Below are positions 32,141 through 43,372 of a stretch of DNA of 64,000 nucleotides, in pieces (within the stretch, counting starts at the first letter, position 1; each line of letters starts with the position of its first letter). Made by a program: the position numbers and the translations under genes. The notes beneath the pieces were generated by a model that worked only from the letters and a program-made list of their open reading frames with translations, made no database searches and was not told where the DNA came from. Source of the stretch: Ampullaceana balthica (taxonomy: Eukaryota; Mollusca; Gastropoda; Lymnaeidae); NCBI GenBank assembly GCA_944989445.1, contig CALYLW010000164.1, positions 373,001-437,000 on the forward strand, in the 5' to 3' direction.

Positions 32141-32758
32141 TAAGGTTGTTAATGGTTAACCGGTCCTCAGATCAGGACCGATCCCGTTTAATCAGGCGGG
32201 TTAACCGTAACTTCAAGTAGTCTGTATTAGTTTATTGCCAGGAGTTAATTTTTTGTTGTGTTACAGCAGGATACCAGTGCCAATATGTGAGCGACTGTGA
32301 CAACAAATCGTTTTCTTAATATTCCGGTAAATAAATAATTTTAAAAATACACCGTCATCACTGTTAGTGGAGTTCGGATAGTGAAAGATTTTTTTTTAAT
32401 TCGCTTAGTTGACGAAGCAAAGTACGAGAACTAACACTAACACACAGCGGGGCCGTGATGTCAAAATGGGAACAACGGTCAAGGCCGCTTGTGTTACTAT
32501 TTTTATTAAAAGAGGAATAAAATTAAACATTGAATATTAATCATTACTGTTTATTTCTTTGTGCTGACTATTTTTTTTTAAATTATTTTATTTTTTAAAT
32601 CTGTATTTTGACTCCAGCGCGACAGACAACGCGGGGCGAAAATTTAATGCATTCTCTTGTTGGTTCACAAAACATAGTAATAATACGGACCGACGGTTAA
32701 CCGATCTTTTTTTTAGCGGTTAACCGGTCCTCAAAAACTAGCGGTCTTAAGAACCTTA
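32141..32758. mobile_element. Non-autonomous hAT-like element with 8-bp target duplication
   Basis: Begins TAAGGTTGTTAATGGTTAAC and ends GTCTTAAGAACCTTA. ATTATTAT is repeated at 32133-32140 and 32759-32766; it is simple sequence, so weaker evidence than usual. Repeated TTAACCGGT motifs lie near both ends. Related interior sequence lies inside pogo-like copies 2, 4 and 5. Confidence 0.65.
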
Positions 32759-32814
32759 ATTATTATTATTCTTAAGGTTTCAGTTTCAAAAATAATATTT
32801 AAGACATTTTAACG

Positions 32815-33411
32815 TACCAAATCAGTGGTAGATAAACAAGGCGGTACATACGCTGATGTCACAATAAGGATCGGAAAAGCAAGAGCAGCCTTCCAACAAC
32901 TCAAGAATGTTTGGGTCTCCAACAACTTCAGCAGCAAGTTAAAATTAAGGATTTTTAACGCTATGGTGAAACCTGTGCTGCTATATGGAGCTGAGACGTG
33001 GAGAACAACGGCAGTAAACCTGACCAGAATCCAGTCCTTAAATTTATCAACAATTGTCTAAGAAGGATTCTCAGAATTCACTGGCCGGACAAAATCAGCA
33101 ACCGGGAACTGTGGCAGCGGACAAAACAGAAGCCAATTGAGGAAGAGATTCTTCAGAAGCAGTGGAGGTGGATTGGTCATACATTAAGAAAGCCTGCTTC
33201 TAATACAACAAGGCAAGTCCTGAAATGGAACCCCCGGGGTAAGTGGAAAAGAGGCCGTCCAAGAAACACTTGGCGCCAAGAGTTGGAGGCAGACATCAAG
33301 AGAATTGGCCATGAATGGAAGATCCCGGAGAAGATGGCCCAGGATAGAGATGGCTGGAGGTCTCTTGTAGGTGGCCTATGCCCTTGGAGGAATCGCAGAC
33401 GCCGACGATGA
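32815..33411 (+). pseudogene. LINE reverse-transcriptase C-terminal fragment
   Basis: Reads GKARAAFQQLKNVWVSNNF and MVKPVLLYGAETW, then after a frame change near 33040 NNCLRRILRIHWPDKISN, WRWIGHTLRKPAS, RGRPRNTWRQELE and MAQDRDGWRSLVGGLC. This is the conserved region after the RT domain of non-LTR retrotransposons. The 5' part with the endonuclease and the catalytic RT core is missing. A related fragment lies at 53000-53250. Confidence 0.85.
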
Positions 33412-33710
33412 TCGGTGGATGCCCCTCATGGACGAGAAGGCTCAACAAATCATTGGAGTTAAAGCAAAACAGAAAAATTTCCCCCATGTTTAAATCTGCT
33501 CTGAACAGTGGAAGGGTCATCAACTTAACCATTTCTGACATAATCAATGACAAAATTATTTATTTTTTTTAGCCAACTAAAGTGAAACTCAAAATTCTGA
33601 AACCACATGGCCTGTGTAAAACTAGGCTAATAGGCTAATCATTCAATTACCAAAAAAAAATTCGGTACATTTTTAACTTGCTCAGAACAATAAGCAAAGG
33701 AATTTCAAAG

Positions 33711-35581
33711 TACAGTCGAACCCACTTAACTCGAGCTCGGTTACCTCGCCCACCCCATTATGTCGACGTTTTTTTTTATGGAACCGTCAAATTCTCTCTT
33801 TGTCTTAGTATTTTCTCGTCGTTTAATTCGATTTTTTTAAGTCGCCGAAACCTCGTAACACGAGCACAAAAAAGGGTCAAATTTACCACTTAACGTTTGT
33901 TATCTCGATCCCCATGACCAGCTTTTGAAAATGTTAGCTATGATTTTTTTATAACCAAGGGAAGGGACCAATTTTCTGCCTCAACAGGGTCTGCTGGTGA
34001 CGTCACAGCCCGCTTGCTCAGCGCTGTTTCTTCTGGTACTATGCTTCGGTAACTAAGCGAATACATTTTTTTTAAAAATCAGTCACTAGCAAACTCCACA
34101 AACAGTGATGACGTGTATTTTTATATTTATAGACCAGAATATTATTATTATTAAGAAAACGCTTTGATTTTGATGTCACGTTCGCTCGCGTGTTGGCTCT
34201 GGTATTCTGCCGTAACACAATATAAAATTAACTCCGGGTAATAAGCTAATATACCGACTAAGTCCTGATAAAACGGAGTAAACATTCATATTAAGATGTA
34301 ATTTATTTAAATACCATATTATGTTTCACTCGTTAACTTGCCAGAATTATTGTATTTCGCCGCGCACACGACCATCCCCCCACCCACCCAATAGGGTGGG
34401 GTTTAGGTGGGGTTGAGCTACACTCGCCATTTTCCAAGGCATGCTCTGACTCAATTTAAAAAGAAAAATGTTCCTTCCCCCCCCAACCGACTGTACATGT
34501 ATAACAGTGGGGGAGGGGAGGGAAGGTCTCTCTTCTCGCGGTCTTGTATTGGTATGTCAAAGCAAGAGGCTTCCTTTTATATAAACATCAAAGACCTGCA
34601 TAGCCTTCTAGCCTTCCCCCCCCCCTCATTATCCCTACTAGAAAACTCCGTAACTTGTCCCCCCCCCTCCCTTTGAGTTCACTTAGAGCGCTGTAGTAAT
34701 AGCCGTGACCTTTGACCGTACAGTGCCTCGACAACTAAGCAAATTAAAATTTTTAAAAAAGCATTCCTTAGCCGTAGGCGAAGTAGACTAAAAGTGATGA
34801 CGTGTATATTATTTAGATACCAGAATAGGGAGAAAGTGATTTGAAGTCACCATCGCTAACACAACAAAAACGAACTCCGGGGTAAAAAGCTATTACGGGC
34901 TTATTGAAGTTGCAGCTAAATAAATTATTTAAATTCCGAAGACTTAAAACTTAAATAAATAAGCCTAAATATTTTTAAAGATGAGTGTAAGCGGTTGTTC
35001 GATAGTTGTAACTACGGTAAACACTAGTCCTAGCGTAATGGTAGTCAATTATTAACAAAATGTGCGACTTTTTTCGACATGCGCAGAACGATGCGCGAAC
35101 GACTATATTTATTTGAATCTTGTTTGTTTTCCTTGGTCCTTATACAAATAAATGCCTTGGTATTTATTAGTAATAAACTTACACTAAGATTATGACTTTA
35201 ATTATAATTACATCATTAGTATTAGTATTAAATAGCATGAAATAAAAAAGTTCAAGGACGAACGAGCAAATGAACTAAAACTAGAGCCTCAGTCTCAGTC
35301 AGAGCCGAGTCACTAATTCATTTACATAAATCATACTCGCAAGGACGTTCCATTTCGCATAATATCACATAATTTAACATTATATTGATATTTCTTATAT
35401 TTCGATACGATTCTGATTAATCGTCCCATCACTAATTAACGCACAACACGTATATAAAGAAATTTCAAGTGCATGTTAATATTTTTGCCGCCATATTGGT
35501 TTTCGTTTTAACTCGATCATCGGTTATCTCAATGCCATTTTTCATACCCCAACGCTGTCGACTTAACCGGTTTCGACTGTA
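33711..35581 (-). mobile_element. pogo-like element, copy 5 (1.9 kb, inverted)
   Basis: Starts TACAGTCGAACCCACTTAAC, ends AACCGGTTTCGACTGTA. It is the inverted partner of copy 4. The pair encloses the hAT-like element and the LINE fragment. Confidence 0.8.
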
Positions 35582-36897
35582 CCTACAATTAATAAAATTA
35601 ATAATTACTTAGTAATGTTATTTCAATGTTAATACACTCAGTTACTTAATTATTAGTCCTAAACTAAATGTCTTTGATTATCTTTACCTTTCAATGGTCA
35701 TCCTTCCACTGTCCATCCTGGATTTAGCTGCCATGGTCATACTGTCCATTATTGAATTGCCATTATAAGACATGATTATTGATTATGAGTCATTAGTTCT
35801 TAAGTAAAGTTAAGTAATAGTGTCAGTCAGTATCAGTGTCAGTAGTATTAGTAGTTAGTTTAATTAAATCAAAATTAGCAGATCTAGGCCCAGACCCAAG
35901 ACTAGAGTTAGACACAAGACTAGTCTAAGACTAAGTTGGTCTAACTCTAAGAGTAAGACTAAAAAAAAAGAGAGGGTCTAAGTGATCAGTCTAAGTACTC
36001 CTAAGAGTGAAAATAACGCTAAATATGAGAAATGTGATTTTGATATCAAAATATAAAACAAGGTTTGAATTTAAATGTTAGTATATGATATATGCATAAG
36101 GTCTGCCTTCAACTGGACTGACTCAAATTACCAGTAACATGGTCATGAATCATGCAACTGCAAATAAAATTAATCAATACGTTCAACTACAGTTACAGTA
36201 TCAGCAGGCCTAAAAAAAGTGAAAATAAAAGGTTACATAAATTATACCTTTAGTTTTATACAGGCTTGATGGAAAAGTTTATTGAGTTCATGATATTTAT
36301 GTGATGTTGGCTTCAATATTCAACTGAAATGTCGGCAGCCGTGATAAGTGATCGATGTCTTCTTACGCCATATTTTTTCCTTTATTTTTTTTCTTTGCCC
36401 AGACAAATAATTTATGTAAATACTGGATAGGATTCCTATCAAATGAATTGCAGACAAAAAAATATTTTGTGTCACAATAAAAAATTACTTGGGGGTTAAA
36501 TGAATGCTTATTTATTTAATTGATATTTGATTTGCAATATTAAATTGAAGAATATAATTGGGTTTATAGAAAATAAGTAATAATAATAATAACTATGCGT
36601 ATTAAGGCAGGGCATATGAATATTAATGTGTGCATATAATAGGCATATATAAATATAATTGATATATTATTTCATATTATGATATGATTAATAAATTTTA
36701 ATATTTAAAATGTAACAACTATTTAAGATTGTTACTTTTTAAAAATTTCAAATTGAAAAAAATAAAATAAGAAAACAAACGACTTTCTTAAGAGCCTGAA
36801 GTTTTATACACAGAAAATGAAAAGGTGGCATTGTGCACCCAGAACATCAGAAGTAGAAGTATACCATGGTAAAGTAGAGTAGCATATGGGCCGTCCA
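35582..36897. other. Unassigned AT-rich intergenic sequence
   Basis: Between 35850 and 36000 there is a low-complexity stretch with repeated GACTAAG/AGTCTAAG-type words. No coding signal. Confidence 0.35.
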
Positions 36898-37160
36898 TAA
36901 AGTACGTCACGCTATTTTTGACAATTTTTACCCCCCCCCTCCCCCTTGTCACAAACTGTCACACATCTTGGAAACCCCCCCCCCTAAAGTACGTCACACT
37001 TTCGAACAAAAATGTAGTTTTTTATTAACAAAATAATCAAAATTTAATATAAAACAGCGTGACGTCACACATGGCCGGACCCCCCCTCCCTCCTGTCACA
37101 AACTGTCACACTTTCTTACACCCCCCCCCTCTGGAGCGTGACGTACTTTATGGACGGCCC
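36898..37160. mobile_element. PIF/Harbinger-like MITE, copy b
   Basis: Ends GGGCCGTCCATAAAGTACGT and ACGTACTTTATGGACGGCCC are perfect inverted repeats. The interior holds poly-C runs and repeated GTCACA words. No ORF. Confidence 0.8.
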
Positions 37161-37674
37161 CATAAAACTTTGCAAAAAAAAACTGTTTTAATTGTATAAA
37201 TATATCATATATTGCTATATTTTAAAAAGAGTGTGGATCCATATATTATAACAAAACTGATTTTCTAAATATGTATCAATACCATTAATGTATATTAACT
37301 CTGTATATAGTGAGCCTTTACATGCATTTATGTTATTATGTGGTATCAGTAGCGTCGCTAGGGGGGGAGGGGGCGGGCCGTCTCGGGTGACACCCATCAG
37401 GGGGGTGACACCCAAGCCTTAAATTTTACTGTGTACGATTTTATTGCATAAAAAAAGAAGGCACATTTTTTTCATCTAAAAAGAAATTAAGAAAAACAAT
37501 GAAATACATTAAACTCGAAAAAAAATTATTTAAAAAAGATCAGTTAACTTTCAATAATAAAACAGTCCCAACACACAAACAACATTTTTTAAAAAATTAG
37601 GAAAAAAAGAACAGAAACAGTCGCAGCAGAGAAATCTTTTTCAGAAAAGGCTGGACATGAAAGAGGCAGTGTCT

Positions 37675-39375
37675 TAGGGGCCGTCCATAAATGACGTCAC
37701 GCGATTTTTGCCGATTTTTTACCCCCTCCCCCCTCGTCTCGCGTCGTCACAAAAACTTAGACACCCCCCCCCCTCTAAAAATACGTCACAAATCTTTGAC
37801 TAACAAAAAACAACAACTTTATTTTCTATTTGAAAATAAGTATGTTTCAAGTCACGTTTATTGTCATTTAAGTATTTATTATTTATTTAGTGAAGATCTA
37901 CAGTGTAATATCGTAACCCGCGTGAGGCATTTTTTAAAAACGTTAACCGGCCTTCAGAAAACGAACTGTGTTAACATCCTTAGATTATATTTTATTTTAA
38001 TGCATAGAAATTAAACATTGACTATTAATCATCACGGTTAACGTCTTTGTTTAGATTTTTTTTTAAATAACATTTTTAAAATTTATTTTTAAAAAATCCC
38101 TCAATTGACTGACGGGCAACCCGTAAGAAAGAGGTCGGCGAACAGACGTTAATATCCTCATCTGGGGTCGAAAAGAGAATTCTTGGGGGTAATGCAGACT
38201 CATTTGGGACATATAACATCCACTACAATCCACTAGATATATTAAAATACGTCATGTGTACGTGAACGCTTGGAACATATGCCCATTATTGAACCGGTTC
38301 CTTCCAGAAAATGCATTTTTTTAAAATTTGACAACTATGTAGATTTCTAACCTACGTCTACGTACTATACGAAGACACCTAAATATACCCTACTTTCATT
38401 TATATTGACACGAATGACACTAATCTTAATCCACATGATTTGTGTGTATCACGTATCTTTTCTGTGATATTTAAAATTAATGCCTTAAAAACTGAGCTAA
38501 GAAGAAAAGTTGTTTTGTGCTCCTCTAGAATTGCGATGTGAAGAATTGATGCATTCAATAAAGTTAATGAATACTTGACTAATTTTAAATGGGCTCATTT
38601 ACCATTATATCTAGAAGACTAGAATGGCTAGGGGCGTTTGACCAAAAACCAATCGAACAATTATATCAAACTTAAAACGTTTTTAATTCTATCAAATAGA
38701 TTCCCTCCCCCTCTCCTTTTAAAGAAAAAGGATATTCCGTGTCGTTTTGACTTTAAATATCTAAACATAATCCTATTCAGATCATTTTTAGACACTTGTC
38801 ATGCTTGTAAAACTCACCAGTAGTATTTTTTTTTGGGGGGGGGGCTAGTGAGCGAAGCTCCCCCAAATCCCCGAGTCATGTGAGCAGGACCTAGAGTCTG
38901 GGGGTGGGGGGGGGGTAACGCGCACATAAACTTGTATATTTTGGGGTAACGGGCAAAAAAGTTCGACTCCTGCCATGAGAGAACCAAACGGAGTTGCGGT
39001 TACATCACAAATGCTTTGATGTCAACATCAACCGACGCAGTGGAACAATTTCATACGTTATCTTGTGGATTCTCAAACTTAAGGATTATAATTAGATTTA
39101 CTTTTCGTGTCTTGATAGATTACGCCAACCAGCGTCTGATGGCCTACCGACCGGCACATTGAGAAGCACTGATTTTTAAAAAAAAGAAAAAAAAAGAAAC
39201 AAAAAGTCATTAAATAAATTGTAAGCGACCAAATATTTCAGTGGAAGTTTTATTTATAGTTACCCTTTTGATGTGACGTCACATTTCTTCAACCCCCTCC
39301 CCCCTCTTCACGCATCGTCAAAAAAGTGTGACCCCCCTCCCCCCTAGGTGCGTGACGTCATTTATGGACGGCCCC
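37675..39375. mobile_element. PIF/Harbinger-like MITE, copy c, split by a ~1.3-kb insertion
   Basis: Left end GGGGCCGTCCATAAATGACG at 37677 and right end GTCATTTATGGACGGCCCC at 39375, flanked by TTA on both sides. Comparison with copy 62049-62466 places extra sequence between about 37920 and 39190; that insert has TTAACCGG words similar to the hAT-like element at 32141-32758 and is otherwise unidentified. Confidence 0.7.
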
Positions 39376-39629
39376 TTATGTTTTAAAAGATATAAAGCAA
39401 TTTGGGCTTTGACACACCGACAGCATGGACGAATCCCACCTCACGACTCCCTCCACCACAGTGGGTTGGGGGGGGGGATACGATTTATCCCCCCCAAAAA
39501 AATCAAAAGATGGGTTTTCTTTGTTGATGTTTTTCTAGAGGAAAATTATGAATTCAATTGAATTCAATGTCTTTGAGTAATATTTTGTTTTATATATTTA
39601 GTAAAGACGTGAAAGCATATATGCATGTT

Positions 39630-39760
39630 TATATACAGGTAGTCCTCCGGTTACCGGTTACGACGGTCCCATCCTGACTTACGCTGTTTCGTGGTTACGA
39701 ACGCGCCCCCATAAAGAATACTATTACGCATTATTCCGTATTTTTAAAATATTTTTTTAA
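39630..39760 (+). mobile_element. Solo end of a Tigger/pogo-like element
   Basis: ACAGGTAGTCCTCCGGTTAC followed by TTACGACGG and TTACGCTGTTTCG resembles Tigger-type termini. No partner end was found nearby. Confidence 0.4.
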
Positions 39761-40379
39761 CTATTGTTTTTCATGGGGTAACGAATTTTTTTCTCTATTT
39801 GAAATAAAAAATTTATTGAAAAATATGTATTATTATTATTTCAACCTATTATTTTCGTTTGCAAATTTTTCTCATGGGCGAAGTTTTCAACAAGTCAGTA
39901 AAGCTATGTAAGCTACAAATTCCTTTTCAATGCTCATTAGAGAGAGCATATGCAGTCTTTGTTGTCCCCTGCAAATTCTAACTCATTTTATATTCTTTTC
40001 AACTTTGAAAAGGATCGCTCTTAGCTGCAGTTTGATGTCATCATGGAAAGATAGATGCGAAGTGCGATGTGTACATTTGTAAAGGACTGTGTGAAATTTA
40101 GCTCATTCAAAAGCAGCAAAATTTTTAGCCCTGTGCACGTGTTTTGAGATTCGCATTGGGCTACTTCCTTTTCCTTACCCTGAGCCTGGGACTGGACAGT
40201 AGGTTTTTTAAGAGTTCTGAAAATTGGACTAATTCTGAAGGTAAGCAGTCTTCGAAATCACTTTAATATTCTTCCATGGGATGGCGAAATTGCTGAGGTT
40301 TGTAATAAGCCAAATTTCTCATGGATGTCTTTATATGCGCCTAACCGATGTTGTAGGGCTTAAAAAAGTTTGTCAATGA

Positions 40380-40535
40380 TTACCAGTAATACCTCAACCT
40401 TGAATTTTTGTCTCGGGGACAACCACGGACTTGTCCTTTCCGGGAACAAACCCTTGCCTTCACACGGATTCGAACCCGTGACCATCGGTACGACAGTCCA
40501 GTGCGCTGCCACTCGACCACCGCGTCCCACGTTTT
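40380..40535 (-). mobile_element. tRNA-derived SINE head inside a MITE
   Basis: The minus strand has GGGACGCGGTGGTCGAGTGG, CAGCGCACTGG and GGTTCGAATCCGTG: A-box and B-box sequences. The T-arm does not form a standard five-pair stem with a seven-base loop, and the 3' side does not pair with the GGGACGC acceptor strand, so it is not a functional tRNA. The flanks (GTAATATCG words) belong to the PIF/Harbinger-like MITE family. Confidence 0.65.
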
Positions 40536-40639
40536 GCATGGCTTCAAGCGTATTACGATATTACATTGCAGACTTACTCTAAATAAATACTTAAAAGACA
40601 AAAAAGTGATTTGAAACATGCTCCTTTTTCAAATAGAAA

Positions 40640-40950
40640 AAAAAGGGTTTTATGGGGTGGGGAGGACAAAGCTTTGTGACTTTATATTGGAGGGGGGTCT
40701 AAGTTTTTATGACGCAGTGTGACCGGGAGTAAAATTGACAAAAATCGCGTAACGTCATTTATAGACGGCCCTTTAGTTTTAGACCCCCTTTTCCAATATG
40801 ACGTCACAAAGCTTTGCGACACATCCCCATAACAGCTGTATTTTCTTTTTTTCAAAATGAGCATATTTCAAATCGTCACAAAAGTAAAAAGTGTGACCCC
40901 TCTCCACCCTCATGAAGGGAACTGTATTTATGGACGACCCCCTCACCCTT
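40640..40950. mobile_element. Degenerate PIF/Harbinger-like MITE pieces
   Basis: CGTAACGTCATTTATAGACGG at 40748 and AATATGACGTCACAAAGC at 40796 are diverged parts of the GGGGCCGTCC family, apparently two broken copies back to back. Confidence 0.5.
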
Positions 40951-41009
40951 TTCAGGCCTTGGGTTATAAGCTATACTTACAGTTAACTCAGTTATACATT
41001 TCTATTTTT

Positions 41010-41474
41010 AAATCCTTTATATTAACTCGTGGTGTCTGCGGCGGACCTTGCTTGCTTGCTTGCTTGCTTGTCGCCAAAACTTTTGATCGATTTTTAACCC
41101 ACTTGCTCGCAAGATAGCGAGCTGAAATTTTGCAGGCAGTTTCGTACCGATGATAAAAACAATGTATCAAAATTTCAGATCGATCGCATGTACCGTAATT
41201 AAATTATTGATTTTTTAGATTATTTTTTTTATTCCTATGTATCATGCTATTTTTTGAGATAGAGCGTCGCGGTGCGTATTATATTGAACAACCTTTCTGT
41301 CGCGCAATAAGGTGCGTATTTTATTGACAGCTCTTTTTATAAACATATTCCTGATCGGTGCGTATTATATTAAACATGTTTTACGACACAACTTCAATTT
41401 TGTATTTCTGGATGGTCTGGCGCTGCGTATTATAATGAACATTCTTTTAGTTACTTCTCGTACATAAAGGATTT
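41010..41474 (+). mobile_element. 465-bp element with 11-bp inverted ends and a four-fold internal motif
   Basis: Ends AAATCCTTTAT and ATAAAGGATTT. Internal copies of a GGTGCGTATTATATTGAAC-type motif start at 41271, 41311, 41357 and 41422. A (GCTT)n run lies at 41047-41070. A second copy in reverse orientation, split by a LINE, spans 46204-46249 and 50180-50602. No ORF. Confidence 0.7.
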
Positions 41475-43179
41475 ATAGTCAAAAACTTGGTTTTTTACGG
41501 GTTTTTCTTATTAAATTCCCTTATTAATATTTTTGTCAATTTTGTCCCCCCTCCCGTATTACCAAAGGAAAAAATATTTGAGCTTCATTACATTAAAAGT
41601 CGTATTAACATAAACTTTTAATAATGCTGGGGGTCCAGGGTACTTGCTTTTATTACACCATGTTGAACCCAGCATGTTTGAATTGATAATCTTATCCCAT
41701 GTCAATTATAATTATAATTATTTTTAATTTTAAATAAAGGGACATTACTTTCATATAATGTTCTTCACTTTAATTTCTTAGTAGCAGAACTTTGTCTTAC
41801 TTAATCTTATTTAACACCAAGGGCATGCTCCTGCCCATAGTCAATACAATACAACAGTGCAACAGTATGAGATGTAAACATGTGCCGCCCAGCTTTATTG
41901 GCTTATGATTAATTCATTAAAAATAGAAATATTACCTTTTTGCGTTAGATATTACGATAGTACTATTTGGATCTTATAAGGCAAGGCTTCAAGTAATCAA
42001 ATCTGTTATTCAGTGTTATGTTTATCATTGAACTATTTTCCATGTTTAATTAAAATCACCTAAAAATTGAGTTGAATTAATTTAAGATCAGCATCAGATA
42101 TTTAACACACCAACAATGCAATTGCCAATATCAAAGTTCAAGATTATTGATTATCAAATTATTTATACAGCCCTAATATGTAAATTTATTTTCGAGTGTT
42201 TTTTATCACTTTAACCTTACTTTTACTTTTACATTGCTCCTGTCTCCTGTTAACCTGTATTGTCAATTTAAAACTTGGCTACTTGCTACTTTGGACTTCA
42301 ACTTCAGATTTCCCCAGCAGTCTTCAGCAGTGTCAGTAATAATATTCATGCTCATGATTTATATTTTCATATACTCATTTATACTTTTACTGTTATTTTG
42401 CACTTCAATGCTTCAATTTAATTATATGAATTATTGATTATAATTGATGCGAATGTGATGTTGGCTAATAATTTGTATTTATGAGGGTATAGCAATAGCT
42501 CCAACACATGGACATGACTAATATTAAAATATAATATATATTTAAATGACTTGGATAGATATCTCTTAACTAGTGGTGCAACCTATCCACTTTTTTTTTC
42601 GAAGTGGCTGCTCGTCTCGAAGTATTTTCATTGTTGTTATGGCAATATGGCAGAGCGAAGCGTACTTCCGGTAATGAAATGTTGTATTTTTACACTTGAA
42701 AATAGGTAATAAGTAAATAGGGAATAAGTACAATTATTTTTATCCATTAACGTAATTAATATGTTAGTTTTAGGGTCTGGGTTAGGTTTAGTTGTCTATT
42801 TTTTAAAATCAAAACGACTTCGAGACGACTAGCATTCATGCTGGATGACTCGAACTTCGAGACGAGTAGCATCGGCCTTTTTTTTTACCTATACTATACA
42901 ATACACTAGGATATATGGAATGGATTTTAAATATCTGCTGGAAAATCAGTAAAACTTATCTTAGATACAAAAGAGCAAACAAACCTATTTACAGTGCAGC
43001 AGATTCAGAAAATAAAAGTTGTAAAAAATAGTGTATTCTTAATAAAAATCTTAGTTTGGAAACATTTTTTAATTAAGTAAAGTAAAGACTTGTGTATGTA
43101 AAAAAATTAATTATTATACTTATGTCAAATAGACGCTAAATAATATTCATGTCTCTTTTTTAATTGTATAAAATTTCAG
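41475..43179. other. Upstream flank of COQ8
   Basis: Mostly AT-rich. At 42590-42880 inverted words (CTCGTCTCGAAGT against ACTTCGAGACGA) surround a GC-richer piece with ATGGCAGAGCGAAGCGTAC and ACTTCCGG (an ETS-type motif, 42664-42671), a possible promoter or 5' UTR of COQ8 or part of a transposon. A 5' UTR exon must exist upstream because a splice acceptor precedes the start codon. Confidence 0.3.
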
Positions 43180-43183
43180 AATC

Positions 43184-43372
43184 ATGTCTCGAGGAAATGA
43201 TCTATCAGGTTTTATACGTGGATTAGAGCATGTTGTTCGGGCACTTATTGACCAACAAGGTGGGGAGGTGAATCGCCTGTGGCAAAATTCCAGCATAAGA
43301 GACATAGCTAAAGATATTGGGTTAAAAGCTGAAAGCAGCCTGGGAAATGCAGTTAACAGTGGTAATATTCAG
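43184..43372 (+). CDS. COQ8: COQ8 coding exon 1
   Basis: ATG lies four bases after a splice acceptor (AAATTTCAG, exon start 43180), so a 5' UTR exon lies upstream. Encodes 63 residues including [20 protein letters not shown]. Donor GTGAGC. Confidence 0.8.

Noticed and set aside
32825..33411. Host gene exon
   Set aside because: The sequence is the well-known LINE C-terminal region with a frame break and no splice sites.
40440..40535. Possible tRNA gene (GGTTCGAATCC box)
   Set aside because: T-stem geometry is wrong and the acceptor strands do not pair; it is a SINE head.
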